A stretch of 43,113 bases of DNA, taken from positions 1-43,113 of the forward strand of contig URDR01000017.1 of NCBI GenBank assembly GCA_900546645.1. The letters run 5' to 3'. The notes under the pieces are model-generated. The model saw nothing but the letters and a program-made list of their open reading frames with translations. It did no database searches and was not told the DNA's origin. The position numbers were made by a program, and so were the translations under genes. The stretch is from an uncultured Bacteroides sp. Lineage in GTDB: Bacteria; Bacteroidota; Bacteroidia; Bacteroidales; Bacteroidaceae. Positions 40,223-43,113 of this stretch are shown in pieces (within the stretch, counting starts at the first letter, position 1; each line of letters starts with the position of its first letter).

Positions 40223-42694
40223 ATGAGATTATCGGAATTAAAGACAGGAGAAAAGGGAATCATCATTAAAGTGTTAGGACACGGAGGATTCCGCCGGCGC
40301 ATCATAGAAATGGGATTTATCAAAGGAAAGACAGTAGAAGTGCTGCTGAATGCGCCGCTGAAAGATCCGATTAAGTATAAGATAATGGGGTATGAAATTT
40401 CCCTCCGCCGCCAGGAAGCTTCCATGATTGAAGTGGTGGGCGAGGCAGAAACCCGGACTGTGGAAAGCAGCATGGGTTACCATGCTCCCATATCGGAGGC
40501 GATTCCGGTATCGGATGAGATGAAAGCCATCGCCCGCGACAAGCGTCGTGTAATCAATGTGGCACTGGTGGGAAATCCTAACTGCGGAAAGACTTCACTG
40601 TTTAACGTGGCTTCCGGCTCGCATGAACATGTAGGTAACTACAGCGGAGTGACGGTGGATGCCAAAGAAGGTTATTTTGAATATCAAGGCTACCGCTTCC
40701 GTCTGGTTGATTTGCCGGGAACCTATTCCCTGTCGGCTTATAGTCCCGAAGAACTGTACGTGCGCAAGCATATCATTGAAGAAACTCCTGATGTGATTAT
40801 TAATGTGGTGGATGCAGGTAACCTGGAGCGCAACCTTTACCTGACCACACAGCTGATTGATATGAACGTGCGCATGGTGGTGGCGCTGAACATGTATGAC
40901 GCACTGGAAAGCAGCGGGAACAAGTTGGATATAAAAAAGCTGTCGCAGCTGCTGGGTGTACCGATGGTGCCTACCATCAGTCGTACCGGCGAAGGAGTGG
41001 AAGACTTGTTTCATGTGATTATCGGACTCTATGAAGGAGCCGACTTCATGGGGCAGGAGAAAGAAATACAGAATGAGGCTCTGCGCGAGTTCCGTGAGTG
41101 GCACGATGCCTATGTGGTAGACCATACTTACGACAGCGAGGCTGAGGGAAATGACTTTACTTCGAAGAGCTATATCCGCCATATCCACATCAATCACGGT
41201 CCGGAGCTGGAACGCAGCATTGAGGTGATAAAGAAAGAAATCAGTAAAAACGAACATATCCGCTATAAATATTCCACCCGTTTTCTTGCCATCAAGTTGC
41301 TGGAAAACGATAAGGAAATAGAGCAGCGGGTGGTGTCGACACTGCCCAATGCCGGAGAGATTATCAGTCTGCGTGATAAGGAAGCCCAGCGCTTGCAGCA
41401 GGTGCTCAACAACGACAGCGAGCAGGCCATTACCGATGCCAAGTACGGATTCATTTCGGGGGCATTGACCGAGACCTTCACCGATACCAATCAAAACACG
41501 GAGATGTTTACGCGTATCGTAGACAGCATTGTGACCCATCGGGTATGGGGCTATCCCATCTTCTTCATCTTTCTGTATATCATGTTTGAGACTACTTTCG
41601 TGTTGGGCGAATACCCCAAGATGGGAATAGAGTGGCTGGTGGAACGTTTCAGCTTGCTGGTTGAGGCGGTCATGCCTGCCGGACCGCTGAAAGACTTGGT
41701 CATCGATGGAATTATCGGAGGAGTGGGAGGGGTTATCGTCTTCCTTCCCAATATTTTGCTGCTTTACCTGTTTATCTCATTGATGGAAGATTCCGGCTAT
41801 ATGGCGCGGGCTGCTTTCATCATGGATAAAATTATGCACAAGATGGGACTGCATGGCAAGTCGTTTATTCCGCTGATTATGGGATTCGGGTGTAACGTAC
41901 CTGCCATTATGTCTTCGCGCATCATAGAGAGCCGTAAATCGCGTCTGGTAACCATCTTGGTCAATCCGCTGATATCCTGCAGTGCCCGTCTGCCTATCTA
42001 TCTGGTGCTGATTGGTGCGTTCTTTCCCAGTCAAGCCAGTGTGGTCTTGCTGTCTATCTATGCTTCCGGCATCTTGCTGGCTGTACTGATGGCGCGTGTC
42101 TTTTCCAAGTTTCTGGTGAAAGGCGACGATACTCCGTTTGTGATGGAGCTTCCTCCTTACCGTATGCCTACGGCTAAAGCAGTGGCGCGCCATACGTGGG
42201 AAAAAGGTGTGCAATATCTCAAGAAGATGGGAGGAATCATCATGGTGGCTTCCATCATTATCTGGTTTTTGGGGTATTATCCGAATCACGATGCCTATGC
42301 CACTCAGGCTGAGCAGCAGGAAAATTCGTATATCGGACAGATAGGCAAGGTAATCGAACCGGTGATTGAGCCGCTGGGATTCGACTGGAAAATGGGTATC
42401 GGCATTCTTTCGGGAGTAGGAGCGAAGGAACTGGTGGTAAGTACACTGGGGGTACTTTATACGAATGAGGGCGACATCGAAGAGGTAAACCTTGCTCATC
42501 GCATTCCCATTACCCCGCTGGTGGCTTTCGGCTATATGCTGTTTGTGCTTATCTATTTCCCCTGCATCGCAACCCTCGTAGCCATCAGGCAGGAGTCGGG
42601 AAGCTGGAAGTGGGCAGCCTTTGCCGCTTTCTATACCACGGCACTGGCATGGGTTGTTTCGTTCCTTGTTTATCGGATAGGAAGTCTGTTTTAA
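40223..42694 (+). CDS. feoAB: FeoA-FeoB fusion, ferrous iron transporter
   Basis: An 823-aa protein. Residues 1-73 form a FeoA SH3-like domain (MRLSELKTGEKGIIIKVLGH, ending EASMIEVV). A linker leads to the FeoB G-domain with G1 GNPNCGKT (117-124), the VDLPGTYSLSAYSPEE switch II region, and G4 NMYD. The GDI-like part follows, then the membrane part with two Gate motifs (RAAFIMDKIM, GFGCNVPAIMSSRI and later GVGAKELVVSTLGVLYTNEG). It imports Fe(II) across the inner membrane. FeoA-FeoB fusion is usual in Bacteroides. The downstream small gene is its partner. Confidence 0.97.
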   Translation: MRLSELKTGEKGIIIKVLGHGGFRRRIIEMGFIKGKTVEVLLNAPLKDPIKYKIMGYEISLRRQEASMIEVVGEAETRTVESSMGYHAPISEAIPVSDEMKAIARDKRRVINVALVGNPNCGKTSLFNVASGSHEHVGNYSGVTVDAKEGYFEYQGYRFRLVDLPGTYSLSAYSPEELYVRKHIIEETPDVIINVVDAGNLERNLYLTTQLIDMNVRMVVALNMYDALESSGNKLDIKKLSQLLGVPMVPTISRTGEGVEDLFHVIIGLYEGADFMGQEKEIQNEALREFREWHDAYVVDHTYDSEAEGNDFTSKSYIRHIHINHGPELERSIEVIKKEISKNEHIRYKYSTRFLAIKLLENDKEIEQRVVSTLPNAGEIISLRDKEAQRLQQVLNNDSEQAITDAKYGFISGALTETFTDTNQNTEMFTRIVDSIVTHRVWGYPIFFIFLYIMFETTFVLGEYPKMGIEWLVERFSLLVEAVMPAGPLKDLVIDGIIGGVGGVIVFLPNILLLYLFISLMEDSGYMARAAFIMDKIMHKMGLHGKSFIPLIMGFGCNVPAIMSSRIIESRKSRLVTILVNPLISCSARLPIYLVLIGAFFPSQASVVLLSIYASGILLAVLMARVFSKFLVKGDDTPFVMELPPYRMPTAKAVARHTWEKGVQYLKKMGGIIMVASIIIWFLGYYPNHDAYATQAEQQENSYIGQIGKVIEPVIEPLGFDWKMGIGILSGVGAKELVVSTLGVLYTNEGDIEEVNLAHRIPITPLVAFGYMLFVLIYFPCIATLVAIRQESGSWKWAAFAAFYTTALAWVVSFLVYRIGSLF

Positions 42695-42701
42695 ATAAAA
42701 G

Positions 42702-42893
42702 ATGACAATGCAAGATATTATCGTATGGGTGATTGTTTCTTGCTGCATAGGGTATGCGGCAAGAAACTTTTTCAAGAAGCTTTCAGGAGGGAAAAAGAAA
42801 TCTTCCGGCTGTGGATGTAACTGCTCGGGTTGCAGTATGGCGAAAAAAGAGTTTCGGAGACCCGGAAAGAGAAATTGTGGAGAAATGAAGTAA
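42702..42893 (+). CDS. FeoB-associated Cys-rich membrane protein
   Basis: A 63-aa protein with one N-terminal membrane helix (IIVWVIVSCCIGYAA), a Lys/Gly linker and a Cys cluster SSGCGCNCSGCSMAKK. This matches the FeoB-associated Cys-rich family, thought to aid Fe(II) uptake as an accessory subunit. It starts 7 nt after feoAB; ATG 42708 is an alternative start. Confidence 0.93.
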   Translation: MTMQDIIVWVIVSCCIGYAARNFFKKLSGGKKKSSGCGCNCSGCSMAKKEFRRPGKRNCGEMK

Positions 42894-42992
42894 AGTCTTA
42901 TAATTCAAAAAAGTAGCTCTCGGAAGCCTTTGCCTTAAGTCTGACGGGAAGAAAAAAAATGAAGAAAAATGTAATTTTTTTCACCAAATCTA

Positions 42993-43022
42993 TTGCAGAA
43001 TTAGAAAATAGTTGTACCTTTG
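42993..43022 (+). promoter_or_regulatory. promoter of the tRNA-Cys gene
   Basis: TTG (42993-42995), 19 nt, then TACCTTTG (43015-43022). A short GCGTTT/AAACGC hairpin (about 43027-43043) lies in the 5' leader, to be removed by RNase P. Confidence 0.7.
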
Positions 43023-43059
43023 CATCGCGTTTGAGAGAAACGCCAATGTAAAAAAGTCT

Positions 43060-43113
43060 GGTTCCTTGGATGAGTGGCTTAGTCAGCGGTCTGCAAAACC
43101 GTGTACGGCGGTT
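43060..43113 (+). tRNA. tRNA-Cys (GCA), 3' end outside the window
   Basis: GGTTCCTT opens the acceptor stem. The D-arm GATGAGTGGCTTAGTC follows. The anticodon stem GCGGT/ACCGT encloses CTGCAAA, giving anticodon GCA at 43093-43095. The sequence stops in the T arm (GGCGGTT). Confidence 0.9.

Overview
The window reads as chromosomal DNA of a gut Bacteroidales, most likely Bacteroides or Phocaeicola. The grounds are a SusC/SusD pair, a FeoA-FeoB fusion with its Cys-rich partner, HU-related and DUF4248 proteins, few Shine-Dalgarno sites, and many promoters of the Bacteroides type (TAnnTTTG at -7, often with TTG/TTTG about 20 nt upstream). The species cannot be fixed from sequence reading alone.

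Layout. (1) 1-43: the first codons of a minus-strand gene that leaves the window, with its own promoter. (2) About 105-13617: the distal part of a capsule/surface polysaccharide cluster, all on the plus strand and mostly AT-rich. It holds a broken pyruvyl transferase, a Wzx flippase, a Wzy-like polymerase, seven glycosyltransferases (GT2, GT32, GT4 types), two membrane acyltransferases and one unknown 106-aa protein. Three of its genes carry long G/C homopolymers (C10, G8, G8); the C10 copy is out of frame. (3) 13618-18615: two two-gene accessory modules, each ending in a near-identical copy of the terminator that also ends the capsule cluster. Module A is a PLD-like soluble protein plus a multi-pass membrane protein that I cannot assign to a known system. 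Module B is an AAA/ABC-type ATPase plus an HNH nuclease, a Septu (PtuA/PtuB)-like defence pair. A glycosyltransferase tail survives out of frame at the end of module A, so the site appears to have been rewritten more than once. (4) 18616-20155: HU-related protein, a 28-aa small protein, an amidase and a DUF4248 protein, a set often seen together in Bacteroides. (5) 20228-43113: core genome. valS; a convergent susC-susD pair with no other PUL genes; a mazG / S28-S37-type peptidase / ACT / UPF0210 operon; pcrA-type helicase; nspC; a sodium:solute symporter; recR; a small membrane protein; a GNAT acetyltransferase; yqgE; feoAB and its partner; and the 5' part of a tRNA-Cys gene.

How it works together. 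The capsule genes would assemble, acylate, flip and polymerise a repeat unit, and slippage at the homopolymers could switch individual decorations on and off. The defence-like modules sit just behind the capsule locus, so both layers of phage interaction (surface receptor variation and intracellular defence) lie in one variable region between conserved flanks. No transposase, integrase, CRISPR array or rRNA was seen.
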